Shown here: positions 49,823 through 59,157 of the stretch, in pieces | Position numbering within the stretch: the first letter of the stretch is position 1 | How the letters are laid out: the number at the start of each line of letters is the position of its first letter | NCBI GenBank assembly: GCA_025965695.1 | Contig: JAOPWM010000080.1 | Coordinates: forward strand, 1 to 64,000 | Direction: 5' to 3' | DNA from: Blastococcus sp. | GTDB lineage: Bacteria; Actinomycetota; Actinomycetes; Mycobacteriales; Geodermatophilaceae | DNA: 64,000 nucleotides | Program-made: the position numbers and the translations under genes | Notes under the pieces: model-generated | Databases searched by the model: none | What the model was told of the DNA's origin: nothing | The model's input: only the letters and a program-made list of their open reading frames with translations

Positions 49823-50950
49823 CTACGCCCTGGCGCCCGCCTCGTCCCCGATCGTCGGCGGGGGCTCGGGCGGTGCCACGAGCACCGGCCGCTCGGCGGG
49901 GCGCACGGCCACCGCGGTACCCGGGGTGAGCTCCCCGCTGACGGCGCTGGGCAGGTCGACCCGGACCTCGACCCCGTCGGGCAGGGCGACGAGCACCCGC
50001 GTCGAAGCGCCGGAGAACGTGCGGGTGACCACCCGTCCGCCGCCGCCGGGGTCGGCGGTCACCAGCAGGGCTTCGGGGCGGACGAGGGCGACCACCGCCC
50101 CTTCCCGCGGCGCCGCACCGGCCACCGGACGCCGGGTGCCGAGCAACTGCACCTCGCCGCCGGCCAGGGTCGCGGGCAGCCGGTTCATCGTCCCCACGAA
50201 CTCCGCGACGAACGCGGTCGCCGGGCGCTCGTACAACTCGTCCGGGCTCGCCACCTGCTCCAGCCGGCCGGCCCGCAGCACGCCCACCCGGTCAGCCACC
50301 GAGAGCGCCTCGGCCTGGTCGTGGGTGACGAAGACGGTCGTGATGCCGAGCTCGAGCTGGATCCGGCGGATCTCCTCCCGCAGCTGCACCCGCACCTGGG
50401 CGTCCAGCGCGGACAGCGGCTCGTCGAGCAGGAGCACCTGCGGCGCCACCGCCAGGGCGCGGGCCAGGGCCACTCTCTGCTGCTGGCCGCCGGAGAGCTG
50501 GTGCGGGTAGCGGTCCCCCCGGTCGGCCAGGCCCACCAGGTCCAGCAGCTCCCCCGCCCGGCCGGTCCGCTCGGCCTTCGCGCGGCGGCGCACCCGCAGC
50601 CCGAAGGCCACGTTCTCGGCGACGGTGAGGTTCGGGAACAGGCTGTACGCCTGGAACACCATCCCCATGTCGCGCTTGTTGGCCGGCACGTCGGTGATGT
50701 CCCGGCCGTCGAGGAGCACCCGTCCGCCGTCCGGACGGTCGAACCCGGCGATCGCCCGCAGCGCCGTCGTCTTCCCGCAGCCCGACGGCCCCAGCAGCGC
50801 GAGGAACTCACCGCCGGAGATGTCGAGATCCAACCCGTCGAGCGCCAGCACCGATCCGTACCGGCGGGTCAGCCCGTCCAGCCGGATGGGGACACCGGGC
50901 CGTTCCCGCAGGTCGGCGGTCCCCGCGAACCGGGCGGACACGGCGGTCAT
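49823..50950 (-). CDS. ABC transporter ATP-binding protein (PotA/FbpC type)
   Basis: The 375-residue ATPase has Walker A GPSGCGKTT (about 54-62), Q-loop VFQAYSLFPNL, signature LSGGQQQRVALARAL, Walker B VLLLDEPLSALD and the switch His in VFVTHDQAEAL. A C-terminal TOBE-like regulatory domain runs from about 255 to 365. This set belongs to the spermidine/iron(III)/thiamine/phosphonate importer class. It overlaps the upstream permease (ATGA) and is last in the operon substrate-binding protein-permease-permease-ATPase. Confidence 0.93.
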   Translation of the reverse strand: MTAVSARFAGTADLRERPGVPIRLDGLTRRYGSVLALDGLDLDISGGEFLALLGPSGCGKTTALRAIAGFDRPDGGRVLLDGRDITDVPANKRDMGMVFQAYSLFPNLTVAENVAFGLRVRRRAKAERTGRAGELLDLVGLADRGDRYPHQLSGGQQQRVALARALAVAPQVLLLDEPLSALDAQVRVQLREEIRRIQLELGITTVFVTHDQAEALSVADRVGVLRAGRLEQVASPDELYERPATAFVAEFVGTMNRLPATLAGGEVQLLGTRRPVAGAAPREGAVVALVRPEALLVTADPGGGGRVVTRTFSGASTRVLVALPDGVEVRVDLPSAVSGELTPGTAVAVRPAERPVLVAPPEPPPTIGDEAGARA

Positions 50951-51831
50951 GAGTTCTCCTTCGTGCCACGCCGGCGGTCCAGCGCGGAGATCAGCAGCAG
51001 CAGTACCCACGTCACCAGGAGCGAGAGCACCGAGACCGCCACCGACAACTGCGGCTGCGACCCCGAGATCCGGACGATCCACGTCGGGAAGGTCTCGAAG
51101 CCGAGGATGGCGGCGATCGTGTACTCCCCGAGCACGAGGGCGAGGGTGAGGAACGAGGCGTTGAGCACCGAGGTCCGCAGCACCGGCAGGACGACGGAGA
51201 CGAGCACCCGCGGCCAGGAGGCGCCGAGGTTGCGGCCGGCCTCGGTGAGCGTGCGGAGGTCCGCGCCGCGTACGCCGGCGTCCAGCGCGCGGTAGACGAA
51301 CGGCAGCGCGAGGACGACGTAGACGAGGACCAGGATCCAGGGCAGCGCCGGCTTCTGGAGGGCGAAGAACGCCTCGGCCAGCGGGGTGTTGAGGAAATAG
51401 TCCGGCGCCCAGGCCAGCACGCTCCGGACGCCCACGACCAGCGCGATCGGCGGCAGGACCAGCGGCATCAGGGTGAGCAGCTCCACCGTCGTCCGCAGCC
51501 GGGGCAGCCGCAGCTCGACGAGCACCACCGTGGGCACCATGAGCAGCAGCACGATGACCACGGTGAGGCCGGCCAGGGCCAGCGACCGGGTGAACGCCTC
51601 GGCGAACCCGTCGGCCCCCGGGATCTCGGCGTAGTGCTCGAGCGTGACCCCGCCGCGACCGCGGTCGCGCACGGTGAACAGCACCGAGGCGGCGATCGGG
51701 ATCAGGAAGTACAGGCCCAGGACGATCAGGACGGCGAACCGCCAGGCCCCCGACCGCCCGCGTCCGGTACGGACAGGCGTCTCCGGCGCCACGCTGCCCG
51801 CACCCGTCACGCCGGTCGCCAGGGCTGTCAT
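50947..51831 (-). CDS. ABC transporter permease, second subunit
   Basis: The 294-residue protein has six membrane helices and the EAA loop EAGRNLGASWPRVLVSVVLP (about 205-224), which docks to the ATPase. It resembles PotC/PhnV-like permeases. The ATG at 51831 overlaps the upstream permease by four bases. An N-terminal polar stretch of about 28 residues precedes helix one. Confidence 0.9.
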   Translation of the reverse strand: MTALATGVTGAGSVAPETPVRTGRGRSGAWRFAVLIVLGLYFLIPIAASVLFTVRDRGRGGVTLEHYAEIPGADGFAEAFTRSLALAGLTVVIVLLLMVPTVVLVELRLPRLRTTVELLTLMPLVLPPIALVVGVRSVLAWAPDYFLNTPLAEAFFALQKPALPWILVLVYVVLALPFVYRALDAGVRGADLRTLTEAGRNLGASWPRVLVSVVLPVLRTSVLNASFLTLALVLGEYTIAAILGFETFPTWIVRISGSQPQLSVAVSVLSLLVTWVLLLLISALDRRRGTKENS

Positions 51832-52739
51832 GTCAGCCACCGCTGGGTCCGCCGCTGGATCCAGGCGTAGAAGGCCATGACCACACCGATCAGCACGACC
51901 ATGCCCAGCGCGAGCGCCTTGCCCAGGTTCTCGGAGCCGACGATGACGTTGCTCGACAGCGCGTCGGCGATCTGCAGGGTGACCAGCGGGATGCTGCTGC
52001 CGACCAGGGCGCGGGCGGTCGCGTACGCGGCGAAGGCGGAGGCGAACAGCAGCATCGTCGCGCCGATCACCGGCGGCGCCAGCACCGGGCCGCCGACGTA
52101 GCGCCAGTACTGCCAGCCACTGGCGCCGAGGTTGTCGGTCGCCTCCCGCCACTGCGGGCGCAGTGCCTCCAGCGCGGGCGTGATGGTCAGGACCATCAGC
52201 GGGATGAGGAAGTACAGATAGACCAGGGCCAGTCCGAACATCGAGTACAGCGTGAACCCGCCGAGGCCCAGCCCGAAGGTGTCCTGCAGGAGCGCGGTGA
52301 TCACGCCGGCGTTGCCGATGGTCGCGAGGAACGCGAAGGCGAGCGGGATCCCGCCGAAGTTCGCGAGCACCCCCGACGCGGTGAGCACCAGGCGCCGCAG
52401 CAGACGTCCGCGGCGGGCCCGCAGCACCGCCACGGCCAGCGCCAGGCCGAGGACGGCGCCGAGCACCGCGGTCATCAGCGACAGCTGCAGGCTGCCGAGG
52501 TAGGCCCGCCGGTAGGCGCCGCCGGTGATCGCCACGATCGAGTCGGTCGACCAGGTCTCCTCGAAGGTCACCGGATCGGTGGCCCGGAAAGCCTCCACGG
52601 CGAGCACCCCGACGGGGAGCAGCAGGAAGACGGCGACGTAGAGGAAGAACGGCAGCGCCCCGAGGACGGTCAGCGCGCGGCCGCGCCGGCCCCTCTTCCG
52701 AGGAGCCGGCGCGATCGTCGTCCCTGCATCGGTACTCAG
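51828..52739 (-). CDS. ABC transporter permease, first subunit
   Basis: The 303-residue protein has six membrane helices and the EAA-type loop EATDNLGASGWQYWRYVGGPVL (about 200-221, shortened here). No ATG, GTG or TTG lies in frame near the beginning. The only codon that fits the operon pattern is CTG at 52739, which overlaps the stop of the substrate-binding gene as CTGA, in place of the usual ATGA/GTGA; it yields LSTDAGTTIAPAPRKRG, a normal cytosolic lead-in. The start is therefore uncertain, but the product is not. Confidence 0.88.
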   Translation of the reverse strand: MSTDAGTTIAPAPRKRGRRGRALTVLGALPFFLYVAVFLLLPVGVLAVEAFRATDPVTFEETWSTDSIVAITGGAYRRAYLGSLQLSLMTAVLGAVLGLALAVAVLRARRGRLLRRLVLTASGVLANFGGIPLAFAFLATIGNAGVITALLQDTFGLGLGGFTLYSMFGLALVYLYFLIPLMVLTITPALEALRPQWREATDNLGASGWQYWRYVGGPVLAPPVIGATMLLFASAFAAYATARALVGSSIPLVTLQIADALSSNVIVGSENLGKALALGMVVLIGVVMAFYAWIQRRTQRWLT

Positions 52740-53881
52740 CCGGAGATCTCCGCGTTCCAGCGGTCCGCGACGACCTTCTTCGCCGCGGTCTGCTGCTTGT
52801 CGTCGGGGAATTCGACCGCGGCGTCGACCTTGGGCAGCGCCGCGACCGCGGCGGCGTCCGCGGTGGCCGCTGCCTGCATCGCGTCGAGCCGGACGGGGCG
52901 GGACAGGCCCTTGAGCCAGATGTTCTGGCCCTCGTCGCTGTAGAGGAACTCCTGCCACAGCCGGGCCGCGGCCGGGTGCGGGGCGAACTTGCTGATCGCC
53001 TGGCTGTAGTAGCTGCCGAACACGCCGTCCGTCGGCACGTTCACCTGCCACTTGACGCCACTGTCGGCGAGCGTCTTGGTGAAGCCTGCGTTGACGTAGT
53101 CCCAGTCGAGGGAGAGCGGCGTCTCGCCGCTCTGGACCGTGGCCGGTGTGCTCTCGACCGGATTGAAGTTGCCGGCCTGCTTGAGCTTCACGAAGAAGTC
53201 GATTCCCGGGCCGATGTCGTCGAGGCTGCCCCCGTTGGACAGGGCGGCCGCCCAGACGCCGCTGAACGCGGCCTGTGCCTGTGTCGGGTTGCCGTTGAGC
53301 GCGACCTGTCCCTTGTACTGCGGGTCGAGCAGCGCGGCCATGGTGGTCGGGCACGTGGCGACGACCGAGGCGTTGCAGCCGATCGAGATGAAGCCGCCGT
53401 AGTCGTTGTACCAGCGCCCGTCGGCGTCCTTCTGGTTGTCGGGGATGTCCTTCCAGGTCGCCACCTGGTAGGGGGCGAGCAGGTCCTGCGCGGCGGCCTG
53501 CTTCGCGAAACTGGTGCCGACGTCGAGAACGTCGGGCGCCCGGTCCTGGCCCTTCTGGCTGGTCACCGCGTCGAGCTCGTCCTGGCTGGACCCGTCCGGG
53601 TTGGCACTGCTGATCTTGATGCCGTACTTGTCGCTGAAGGTCGAGAGCATCTCTTCGTAGTTGGCCCAGCTCGGTGGCAGGGCGATGACGTTGAGCGTCC
53701 CCTCCGCCTGCGCGGCCTTGACCAGCGCGTCCATGCCACCGAGGTCGCCGGCCGTCGTCGCCGTGGCGGCGTCCGACCCGCTCCCGCCGCTGCCGGAGCC
53801 GCTGTCGCCCGACCCGCATGCGGTGAGCGTGAGTCCGGCCGTCACGACCGCGATCGCGGCGCGCAGGGTGCTTCGTCGCAC
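52736..53881 (-). CDS. ABC transporter substrate-binding lipoprotein
   Basis: The 381-residue protein has a lipoprotein signal (residues 1-22, LTLTAC) followed by a Gly/Ser linker, then a periplasmic-binding-protein type II fold with VIALPPSWANYEEMLSTFSDKYG, GFISIGCNASVVATCPTT (two cysteines that may form a disulfide) and SLDWDYVNAGF. The family contains iron(III), thiamine, polyamine and 2-aminoethylphosphonate binders; the ligand cannot be told from sequence. The start is GTG at 53881. It heads a four-gene importer operon. Confidence 0.88.
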   Translation of the reverse strand: MRRSTLRAAIAVVTAGLTLTACGSGDSGSGSGGSGSDAATATTAGDLGGMDALVKAAQAEGTLNVIALPPSWANYEEMLSTFSDKYGIKISSANPDGSSQDELDAVTSQKGQDRAPDVLDVGTSFAKQAAAQDLLAPYQVATWKDIPDNQKDADGRWYNDYGGFISIGCNASVVATCPTTMAALLDPQYKGQVALNGNPTQAQAAFSGVWAAALSNGGSLDDIGPGIDFFVKLKQAGNFNPVESTPATVQSGETPLSLDWDYVNAGFTKTLADSGVKWQVNVPTDGVFGSYYSQAISKFAPHPAAARLWQEFLYSDEGQNIWLKGLSRPVRLDAMQAAATADAAAVAALPKVDAAVEFPDDKQQTAAKKVVADRWNAEISG

Positions 53882-53984
53882 GTGTCCTCCTGTAGTGGTG
53901 CCGCGCCGCTCCCGGGCCCCGTTGACCCCGAGCCGTGCGGCGACGCGATTGTGTCGGACAGGGGTCGTTCAGGGGCGGTTACGG

Positions 53985-53998
53985 CACACGAACGTGTG
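53985..53998. promoter_or_regulatory. Palindrome CACACGAACGTGTG upstream of the ABC operon
   Basis: Six-base arms CACACG/CGTGTG around a central AA form a 14-base palindrome, 104 bases before the start of the substrate-binding gene and 58 bases from the end of the enoyl-CoA hydratase gene. Its position suits an operator for the importer. No regulator gene is adjacent. Confidence 0.35.
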
Positions 53999-54055
53999 GT
54001 GAACGCTGGGCGCGGAGCTCAGCGACCGGAGGCCGCGTCGTCAGCGACCTCGAGA

Positions 54056-54841
54056 TCAGCGGCCCGTGAAGACGGCCTTGCCGGGACCGTTCTCGATGAA
54101 CGAGCTCATGCCGACCTTCTGATCCTCGGTGCCGAACAGCTCCGCGAACAGCCGGCTCTCCAGCGCCAGCCCCTCCTCGAGCGGCAGCTCCAGCCCCTCG
54201 TCGATCGCCTGCTTGGCGGCGGCCAACGCCCGGGGCGGCCCCGCCGCGAACTTCCGCGCCATGGCCACCGCGGTCGAGTACACCTCCGCGTCGGGGACGA
54301 CGGCATCGGCCATGCCGATCTCCAGCGCCTCCTCTGCACCGACGTGGCGTCCCGTGAAGATCAGGTCCTTGGCCTTCGCCGGCCCGACGAGCCGGGCCAG
54401 ACGCTGGGTGCCGCCCGCCCCGGGGATGACGCCGAGCTGGATCTCGGGCTGGCCGATCTTCGCCGAGGCGCCGAGCACGCGGAAGTCCGCACACAGGGCC
54501 AGCTCGTATCCCCCGCCGAGGGCGTAACCGGTGATCGCTGCGATGACCGGCTTGGGGATCCGGGCCACCGCGGTGAAGGAGTGGGTGAGCTCCCGGCCCC
54601 AGGCGACCATGCTCGTAGCGTCGAGCTGGGACATCGCCTTGATGTCGGCACCGGCGGCGAAGACCCGCTCACCGCCGTAGAGCACGACGGCGCGGACCTC
54701 CTCACGCTTGGATGCCTCCATCGCCGCGGCGCGGACCTCCCAGTGGAGCTGCTCGTTGATCGCGTTCATCTTCGGCCGGTCGAGGCGGATCGTGCCGACC
54801 CCGTTCTCGACCTGCAGGGTCACGAACTCGGGCTCTGCCAT
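54056..54841 (-). CDS. Enoyl-CoA hydratase/isomerase family protein
   Basis: The 261-residue crotonase-fold protein has the oxyanion-hole segments AAGADIKAM (about 64-72) and [15 protein letters not shown] (about 105-119), and the catalytic Glu candidates in [18 protein letters not shown], the pattern of true 2-enoyl-CoA hydratases of beta-oxidation. It hydrates trans-2-enoyl-CoA to 3-hydroxyacyl-CoA in the cytosol. The ATG at 54841 has GGAGG seven bases upstream; a longer in-frame start at 54904 is rejected because the extra residues are not family-like. It may supply the same pathway as etfBA, but it is not in that operon. Confidence 0.93.
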   Translation of the reverse strand: MAEPEFVTLQVENGVGTIRLDRPKMNAINEQLHWEVRAAAMEASKREEVRAVVLYGGERVFAAGADIKAMSQLDATSMVAWGRELTHSFTAVARIPKPVIAAITGYALGGGYELALCADFRVLGASAKIGQPEIQLGVIPGAGGTQRLARLVGPAKAKDLIFTGRHVGAEEALEIGMADAVVPDAEVYSTAVAMARKFAAGPPRALAAAKQAIDEGLELPLEEGLALESRLFAELFGTEDQKVGMSSFIENGPGKAVFTGR

Positions 54842-54908
54842 GCGGGGCCTCCAGGTGCGGACTTCGTCGTCCTCAGGTGAGTCGTCCCCCAGCACCCTAG
54901 CCATGGGG

Positions 54909-55712
54909 TCAGGCAGCTCGCCGGGCCGTGAACCGGCCGGCGGTCCTGGACAGCGAGAGCGACAGACCGAACGTCTCCGACAGCGCGGCCTCGGTCAGGA
55001 CGTCGTCCGCAGGTCCGGCCGTCACCACCTGCCCGTCGCGCAGCAGCAGCGCGTGGGTATAGGCCGGCGGGATCTCCTCGACGTGGTGCGTGACCAGCAC
55101 CTGGGCGGGCGCGTAGTGGTAGCGGGCGAGATCCGAGAGCCGGGCGACGAGGTCCTCCCGGCCGCCGAGGTCCAGGCCCGCCCCGGGCTCGTCGAGCAGC
55201 AGCAGTTCGGGATCCGGCATGAGGGCGCGGGCGATCTGGGCGCGCTTGCGCTCACCCTCGCTCAGAGTGCCGAACGGCCGGTGGGCGAACTGCGCGACGC
55301 CCCACTGCTGCATGAGCATCCCCGCCCGGGTGAGGTCGTGGACGTCGTAGCGCTCCCGCCACCGCCCCACGACGGCGTACCCGGCGGACACCACGATGTC
55401 ACCGGTCTTCTCCGAGGGCGCGATCCGTTGCGCGAGGGCGGCGCTGGTCAGCCCGATCCGCGGCCGCAGCTCGAACACGTCGACCGCCCCGAGGGTCTCC
55501 CCCAGCAGCCGCACCTCACCGCGGGTGGGGTGCAGCTGGGCCGCCGCCAGCTGCAGCAGCGTCGTCTTGCCCGCCCCGTTGGGGCCGAGGACCACCCAGC
55601 GGTGGTCGGCCTCCACGTTCCAGTCGACGCCGCGCAGGAGGTAGGTCTCTCCCCGTACGACGTCGACCCCGGTCATCCCGACGACCGCCCCGGGGGCAGC
55701 TGAGCTCGACAC
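54909..55712 (-). CDS. Stand-alone ABC ATPase
   Basis: The 267-residue ATPase has Walker A GPNGAGKTTLL (about 46-56), signature LSEGERKRAQIARAL, Walker B LLLLDEPGAGLD and the switch His in VLVTHHVEEIPP. It resembles YlmA/ModF-like soluble ABC proteins. No permease lies beside it, so its partner or role is not clear. The start is GTG at 55712. It lies 67 bases before the enoyl-CoA hydratase gene and is divergent from glgX. Confidence 0.85.
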   Translation of the reverse strand: MSSSAAPGAVVGMTGVDVVRGETYLLRGVDWNVEADHRWVVLGPNGAGKTTLLQLAAAQLHPTRGEVRLLGETLGAVDVFELRPRIGLTSAALAQRIAPSEKTGDIVVSAGYAVVGRWRERYDVHDLTRAGMLMQQWGVAQFAHRPFGTLSEGERKRAQIARALMPDPELLLLDEPGAGLDLGGREDLVARLSDLARYHYAPAQVLVTHHVEEIPPAYTHALLLRDGQVVTAGPADDVLTEAALSETFGLSLSLSRTAGRFTARRAA

Positions 55713-55782
55713 ACCCCCATCCAACCAACCTCCTGGGTCGCCCCGGCGCACCCACGCGGCCGGGAGTTGGCAGGATCCCGGT

Positions 55783-57933
55783 ATGGGCGACAAAGCAGGG
55801 GCCGAACGTCTCGCCGGCGAGGTCCTGCCCGGGACGCCTTCTCCACTGGGCGCGCTGTGGGACGGGACGGGCACCAACTTCGCCCTGTGGTCGGCCGGGA
55901 CGCACGCGGTGGACCTGTGCCTGTTCGACGCCGACGGGACCGAGCACCGGCACCGGCTGGAAGAGACGACGCACCAGGTCTGGCACGGCCGGCTCCCGGG
56001 CGTCGGCCCCGGCCAGCACTACGGGTACCGGGTCCACGGCCCCTACGACCCGCTCGCCGGCCTCCGGCACAACCCGGCCAAGCTGCTCCTGGACCCCTAC
56101 GCGCGGGCCGTGGACGGCGGGCTGACGCTGGATCCGTCGCTGTTCGGCTACTCCGACAGCGCGGTGGACACCCCGTTCCCCGACCAGCGCGACTCCGCGC
56201 CCTACGTGCCGCGCGGCGTCGTCGTCCACGACCTCTTCCCGTGGGACGGCGACCGGCCGCCGCGCACCTCGTGGTCGAAAACCGTCATCTACGAGGTGCA
56301 CGTCAAGGGTGCGACGGCCCGGCATCCGGACGTGCCGCCGCACCTGCGCGGCACGTACGCGGGGCTGGCGCACCCCGCGTTCGTCGAGCACCTGCAGTCG
56401 CTCGGGGTGACCGCCGTCGAACTGCTCCCGGTACACCACTTCGTCAGCGAACCGCACCTGATGCGCCGCGGGCTGACCAACTACTGGGGCTACAACACCC
56501 TGGGCTACTTCGCGCCGCACGCCGCCTACAGCTCCTCGGGCAGCGGTGGCGGTCAGGTGACGGAGTTCAAGACGATGGTCAAGCAGCTGCACGCCGCCGG
56601 CATCGAGGTGATCCTCGACGTCGTCTACAACCACACTGCCGAGGGCGACCACACCGGACCGACGCTGTCGTTCAAGGGCATCGACAATGCCGGCTACTAC
56701 CGGCTCGACGGTGACAACCGCGCCCGGTACACCGACTACACGGGCTGCGGGAACACCCTCGACGTCCGCCGTCCCGCGGTGCTGGCCCTGCTCATGGACT
56801 CGCTGCGCTACTGGGTCACCGAGATGCACGTGGACGGGTTCCGCTTCGACCTCGCCTCGGCGCTGGCCCGCTCGATGCACGACGTCGACCGGCTCTCCGC
56901 CTTCTTCGACGTCGTCCACCAGGACCCGGTGGTGAGCAACGTCAAGCTGATCGCCGAACCCTGGGACGTCGGCCCGGGCGGCTACCAGGTGGGCAACTTC
57001 CCGCCGCCGTGGACGGAGTGGAACGGCAAGTACCGCGACACCGTGCGCGACGTCTGGTCCGGGGCGCACGTCGGTGTCCGCGAACTCGCCTACCGGCTCA
57101 CCGGCTCCTCCGACCTGTACCGCTCCGACGGGCGCCGACCGTTCGCCAGCATCAACTTCGTCACCGCTCACGACGGGTTCACCCTCACCGACCTGGTCAC
57201 CTACGAGCACAAGCGCAACGAGACCAACGGTGAGGACAACCGGGACGGCGAGAGCCACAACCGGAACTGGAACTGCGGCGTCGAAGGGCCGACCGACGAC
57301 CCGGAGATCCAGTCGCTGCGCGCGCGCCAGGTGCGCAACCACCTGGCCACCCTGCTGCTGTCGACCGGCGTGCCGATGCTGAACGCCGGCGACGAACTCG
57401 GCCGGACCCAGCAGGGCAACAACAACGCGTACTGCCAGGACAACGAGATCTCCTGGATCGACTGGAAGGACGTCGACGAGGACCTGTTCGCGTTCGTCTC
57501 CCGGCTGGTCCGGCTGCGGCACTCCTCCCCCGTGCTCCGCCAGGAGGCGTTCTTCGAGGGCCACGAGATCCCCGGGGCCGGCGGCACGCGCGACCTGGCC
57601 TGGTTCGCCCCCGACGGGGGCCAGCTGACCACCGCCGACTGGTTCGACTCCGGCCTGCAGACCCTCGGCATGTACCTCGACGGCCGCGGTATCCGGCACC
57701 GCGACGAGCACGGCCGACCGGTGGTCGACGACTGCTACCTGGTGGAACTGCACGCCGGCCCGGACCCGGTCGCGGTGCAGCTCCCGGGCCCACCGTGGGC
57801 CGACGGCTACGAGCTCGTGCTGTCGACGGAGTACCCCACGGGCGCACCGCCGGAGAAGTCCGTGGTGGCCCCAGGCGCGGTCGTGCTGCCCGGACGCTCC
57901 GTCTGGCTGCTCCGGGTACTCAGGAGGCCATGA
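55783..57933 (+). CDS. glgX: Glycogen debranching enzyme GlgX
   Basis: GlgX hydrolyses alpha-1,6 branches of phosphorylase-limit glycogen. The 716-residue GH13_11 protein has an N-terminal CBM48 (about 12-110; NFALWSAGTHAVDLCLFD), the catalytic barrel with EVILDVVYNHTAEGDH, the nucleophile Asp in DGFRFDLASALARSM, the acid/base Glu in KLIAEPWDVGPGGYQ, and NFVTAHDGFTLTDLV with the transition-state Asp. A C-terminal beta domain follows. The ATG is at 55783. It is near glgP and glgE but is oriented away from glgP. Confidence 0.95.
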   Translation: MGDKAGAERLAGEVLPGTPSPLGALWDGTGTNFALWSAGTHAVDLCLFDADGTEHRHRLEETTHQVWHGRLPGVGPGQHYGYRVHGPYDPLAGLRHNPAKLLLDPYARAVDGGLTLDPSLFGYSDSAVDTPFPDQRDSAPYVPRGVVVHDLFPWDGDRPPRTSWSKTVIYEVHVKGATARHPDVPPHLRGTYAGLAHPAFVEHLQSLGVTAVELLPVHHFVSEPHLMRRGLTNYWGYNTLGYFAPHAAYSSSGSGGGQVTEFKTMVKQLHAAGIEVILDVVYNHTAEGDHTGPTLSFKGIDNAGYYRLDGDNRARYTDYTGCGNTLDVRRPAVLALLMDSLRYWVTEMHVDGFRFDLASALARSMHDVDRLSAFFDVVHQDPVVSNVKLIAEPWDVGPGGYQVGNFPPPWTEWNGKYRDTVRDVWSGAHVGVRELAYRLTGSSDLYRSDGRRPFASINFVTAHDGFTLTDLVTYEHKRNETNGEDNRDGESHNRNWNCGVEGPTDDPEIQSLRARQVRNHLATLLLSTGVPMLNAGDELGRTQQGNNNAYCQDNEISWIDWKDVDEDLFAFVSRLVRLRHSSPVLRQEAFFEGHEIPGAGGTRDLAWFAPDGGQLTTADWFDSGLQTLGMYLDGRGIRHRDEHGRPVVDDCYLVELHAGPDPVAVQLPGPPWADGYELVLSTEYPTGAPPEKSVVAPGAVVLPGRSVWLLRVLRRP

Positions 57934-57954
57934 CACTGCGATCCTCCGGATCGC
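57932..57954. repeat. Palindrome copy B after glgX
   Basis: GACACT followed by GCGATCC-TCC-GGATCGC begins at the glgX stop codon. It matches copy A at 32012-32033 (GCGGTCC-TCC-GGACCGC) with a paired change in both arms. It may act as a 3' hairpin of the mRNA. Confidence 0.6.
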
Positions 57955-58015
57955 ACCGGGCCAGGAGCCGTCCCCCTGGTGCGCGGAGCCCATTCGGCGC
58001 GACCCCTGACAGACG

Positions 58016-58048
58016 CGAGAGCCCCGGTCCGCTGGACCGGGGCTCTCG
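58016..58048. terminator. Bidirectional terminator between glgX and the FHA gene
   Basis: CGAGAGCCCCGGTCC and GGACCGGGGCTCTCG form a perfect 15-pair stem with a three-base loop, between the convergent stops at 57933 and 58067. Confidence 0.85.
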
Positions 58049-58066
58049 GGCTTCTGGATCAGTCCA

Positions 58067-59035
58067 TCATTCCTGCGGCTGTTCGAAGGTGATGACGGTC
58101 CAGCCGAGCAGCAGTCGGTCGCCGTCGGAGAGCGGGTGCGCGACACCCGGCTCGAGCTGCGTCCATTCGGTGGCCTCCGGCCCGGCGACGTGCGTGCCGT
58201 TGAGCGATCCGAGGTCGACCAGGGACACCTCGCGGCCGGAGCGCTGCAGGGCCGCGTGCGCCGACGAGAGGACGTTCTGGGTGTCCGCGATCGGCACCGG
58301 GCGGGCCGAGCCGGTGGAGACCAGCTCGTGGCTGTCCGGACGGCGGCCGAGCACGAGGTCCTCGTCGACGGTCACGACCATGCCGTCGTCGAAGCGGAGC
58401 ACCGGCGCCGCCTGCTCGGGCCGCCAGAAGGCGGTCTGCTCACCGGACTCGACCGCGGCGCTGGGCGCGCGGCTCGATCCGGCACCCGACCCGAAGCCGG
58501 CGTCGGACGCCGCGGTGAACGGCGACGGGCCCGCGGTCGCAGCCGGCACGGCCGGGGACGCCGAGGGCGCGGCCTTGGTCAGCTGTAGCACCGCCCCGGA
58601 CCCGGGCACCGTCCCCTCGACGAGGTCGTAGGCGACACCCGGCGGCATCTGCGGCGCGGCCGCCCCCGGCCCGACGTAGAGCGTCTGGCCGAGCGGGAAG
58701 CCGGAAGCGAGCGTGCAGCCCTCGACCGACGACCCGGACACGGGTACACCGTCGACGGCCGGCTGGCCCTTGCCCGACCACAGGGCGACGCCGGTGCCGG
58801 CGCCTCCCGATGTGTCGGCCAGGACGAGCGCGAACGAGGCGGACCCGTGGGCGAGGGAGCTCACCTGGCCGGCAAGGGCGGACAACACTCGGTCGGCCCC
58901 GGGACCCGACACGCCCAGGCAGGCGTGCAGGGCCGCGACGAGGGCGGGCGAGCCGGGTGCGTCGACCCAGAGCAGTCCGCCGCCGCGGCGGGCGACGACA
59001 GAGTCTCCAGGGAGGACTTCGCAGCGGTCAGGCAT
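58067..59035 (-). CDS. FHA-domain protein
   Basis: The 322-residue protein has an N-terminal alpha/beta region (about 1-135; a PP2C-like look in RRGGGLLWVDAPGSPALVAAL and FALVLADTSGG), an Ala/Ser/Pro-rich linker (about 150-195) and a C-terminal FHA domain (about 215-310) with LVLGRRPDSHELV, SSAHAALQ and LGSLNGTHV, the phosphothreonine-binding elements G-R, S-x-x-H and N-G. It is likely to bind a Ser/Thr-kinase substrate; no kinase or secretion gene lies near. The start is ATG at 59035. Its place among glycogen genes could hint at phosphorylation control, but this is speculative. Confidence 0.82.
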   Translation of the reverse strand: MPDRCEVLPGDSVVARRGGGLLWVDAPGSPALVAALHACLGVSGPGADRVLSALAGQVSSLAHGSASFALVLADTSGGAGTGVALWSGKGQPAVDGVPVSGSSVEGCTLASGFPLGQTLYVGPGAAAPQMPPGVAYDLVEGTVPGSGAVLQLTKAAPSASPAVPAATAGPSPFTAASDAGFGSGAGSSRAPSAAVESGEQTAFWRPEQAAPVLRFDDGMVVTVDEDLVLGRRPDSHELVSTGSARPVPIADTQNVLSSAHAALQRSGREVSLVDLGSLNGTHVAGPEATEWTQLEPGVAHPLSDGDRLLLGWTVITFEQPQE

Positions 59036-59157
59036 GGCCTCCAGCCTAGTGACCGAGCGGCGGTCTGGCTGACCGCACCGCACCGCCACGCCGGGCGTTC
59101 GCCAGGTCACACGGGGTGCCTGGGTCCGGCGTGGTCGAAGTTTCACGAGCGTCGAGT

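Noticed and set aside
54842-54904. Longer start for the enoyl-CoA hydratase
   Set aside because: The extra residues are not family-like, and a proper GGAGG precedes the ATG at 54841.
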